Below, piece by piece: positions 63,193 through 64,000 of a stretch of 64,000 nt of DNA; the stretch's first letter is position 1; every line of letters starts with the position of its first letter. The notes under the pieces are model-generated. The model was given only the letters and a program-made list of their open reading frames with translations, did not search any database and had not been told where the DNA came from. The position numbers and the translations under genes were made by a program. This DNA is from Piscirickettsiaceae bacterium (GTDB taxonomy: Bacteria; Pseudomonadota; Gammaproteobacteria; Nitrosococcales; Methylophagaceae): contig JABSQO010000005.1 in the NCBI GenBank assembly GCA_013215775.1, positions 1 through 64,000 on the forward strand. The letters run 5' to 3'.

Positions 63193-64000
63193 TTAAACTC
63201 CTGTTAATTCCTGCGCTTTAAGCGTATTTTTCCCCACGGCTTGATAGATCGGCAAACGAATACTAAATGTACTGCCATCACCTTCATCACTTGCAAACCA
63301 CAATATTCCTCTATGTGATTTTGCTATTGACTTCACCACAGCAAGTCCTAAGCCTGTTCCTGCAGAACGTGTGGTGTAAAAAGGTGTCAGGATTTTTTCC
63401 TGATCATGTTTCGAAATACCTACACCGTTGTCTTCGACACTAATCTCGATACAATCCACGCCGTCTTCATCTTCTACATATTCAGCATAAATAGTAATTT
63501 CACCCTCCGTCTCACATGCTAATCTAGCGTTATTCACCAAATTATTAAGAGCGCTGGTCAAGGCATCTTTACTACCATAAAAATAACCATCATCAACTGA
63601 ACTATTAACTTCTAAATTGAATTTTTCTGCGTCAGGCTGGGAAAGGAACTGTTGTTCCACGGCGATTAATAACTCTGTTACCGAAACGGGAGCAGGCTTT
63701 GCCATATCCCCACGAGAAAAAGCCAACATATCTTTAACCAATTGCTCCATATGGCTAATGCTGTTGTGCAATTTTTTAGCAAAGCGTTGCTGCAAAGAGC
63801 GATCAACATTCTCTTTCAATAACGGTGAAATATATAGCAATGCTGAAGATAAAGGGGTTCGTATTTGATGAGCGAGTCGAGCCGCCATTTCACCCATCGC
63901 TGATAATCGCTGTAAATGAGAAACTTTAAATTGTAGTTGGCGAGTTTCCGTCACATCATGTAACAACACAATTTGACCTGGCTCACTATCTAAAGGACTA
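63193..64000 (-). CDS. flrB: FlrB/FleS-type sensor histidine kinase (3' part; runs off the right edge)
   Basis: The frame stays open to the window edge, so the start is missing; an apparent GTG at 63969 is internal. What is visible: the end of a PAS domain (PLDSEPGQIVLLHDVTETR), the HisKA dimerisation helix with the phosphorylated His in RLAHQIRTPLSSALLYISPLL, and the ATPase domain with N-box ALNNLVNNARLA, VEDNGVGI and TRSAGTGLGLAVVKSI. Cytoplasmic kinases of this type phosphorylate FlrC, which is encoded 3 nt downstream. Confidence 0.92.
   Translation of the reverse strand, partial: SPLDSEPGQIVLLHDVTETRQLQFKVSHLQRLSAMGEMAARLAHQIRTPLSSALLYISPLLKENVDRSLQQRFAKKLHNSISHMEQLVKDMLAFSRGDMAKPAPVSVTELLIAVEQQFLSQPDAEKFNLEVNSSVDDGYFYGSKDALTSALNNLVNNARLACETEGEITIYAEYVEDEDGVDCIEISVEDNGVGISKHDQEKILTPFYTTRSAGTGLGLAVVKSIAKSHRGILWFASDEGDGSTFSIRLPIYQAVGKNTLKAQELTGV

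Overview
The window looks like chromosome of an AT-rich, marine-type, flagellated gammaproteobacterium that makes pyrroloquinoline quinone (PQQ). My best guess is a methylotroph of the Methylophaga / Piscirickettsiaceae kind. The basis is three pqqA copies plus the start of pqqB, gammaproteobacterial gene order (kdsD-kdsC-lptC-lptA-lptB, xseA divergent from guaBA, flrBC-fliEFGHIJ), sigma-54 style flagellar promoters, and sulfur-carrier genes. This is inferred from protein signatures and gene order; no database search was possible. I see no insertion sequence, prophage, CRISPR array or rRNA. One tRNA gene, tRNA-Arg(CCT), is present.

Layout. 1-3.3 kb: pqqB (cut by the left edge) and three identical 23-residue pqqA genes. 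Two of these sit in stand-alone cassettes with their own terminators, separated by a peroxiredoxin-glutathione reductase pair. 3.3-7.9 kb: a tightly overlapping operon, M48 metalloprotease - soxY - soxZ - sensor kinase - LuxR-type response regulator, divergent from tusA-dsrE2 (8.0-8.7 kb). 8.7-12.9 kb: tRNA-Arg, glnK-amtB, an HDAC-family protein with a probable Tat signal, and hemH. 12.9-14.5 kb: flgN-flgM-flgA with readable sigma-28 and sigma-54 promoters, followed by what looks like the dead first codons of cheV. 15-19.8 kb: a Gld-like ABC exporter operon. 19.9-21.6 kb: a DUF2333 protein and an acidic lipoprotein. 21.7-26.2 kb: a tungstate/molybdate locus (TupA, porin, ModE-like regulator with a perfect palindrome, moaC, moaD, moaE). 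26.2-30 kb: small regulators and enzymes (DUF4440-like, LysR, gloA, zinc-less MDR reductase, HxlR). 30.2-34.7 kb: ubiD-prlC and mlaA. 34.8-39.4 kb: the Kdo / LPS-transport operon, in which LptA carries an extra SH3 domain. 39.4-44.9 kb: M23 peptidase, xseA, guaB, guaA. 44.9-46.9 kb: an RTX-type protein and a frame-broken small membrane protein.

47-64 kb, all on the minus strand, is a flagellar/chemotaxis block: (flrB)-flrC-fliE-fliF-fliG-fliH-fliI-fliJ, a 60-residue protein, STAS, cheY, cheA, cheW, a ParA-like ATPase, a globin-containing chemoreceptor, a second STAS protein, an anti-sigma-type ATPase, and fliK. The assembly genes look intact. The signalling part shows damage: CheA has no Hpt (P1) domain, the receptor tail is frame-shifted, an unrecognised reading frame next to it is broken, and the cheV site holds only 13 codons. 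Some of the small indels lie in homopolymers and could be sequencing errors. The CheA truncation cannot be explained that way.

The most unusual items are the repeated pqqA cassettes with a shared upstream element, the protease-SoxYZ-two-component operon beside them, the LptA-SH3 fusion, the exported HDAC-family enzyme, and the Hpt-less CheA.
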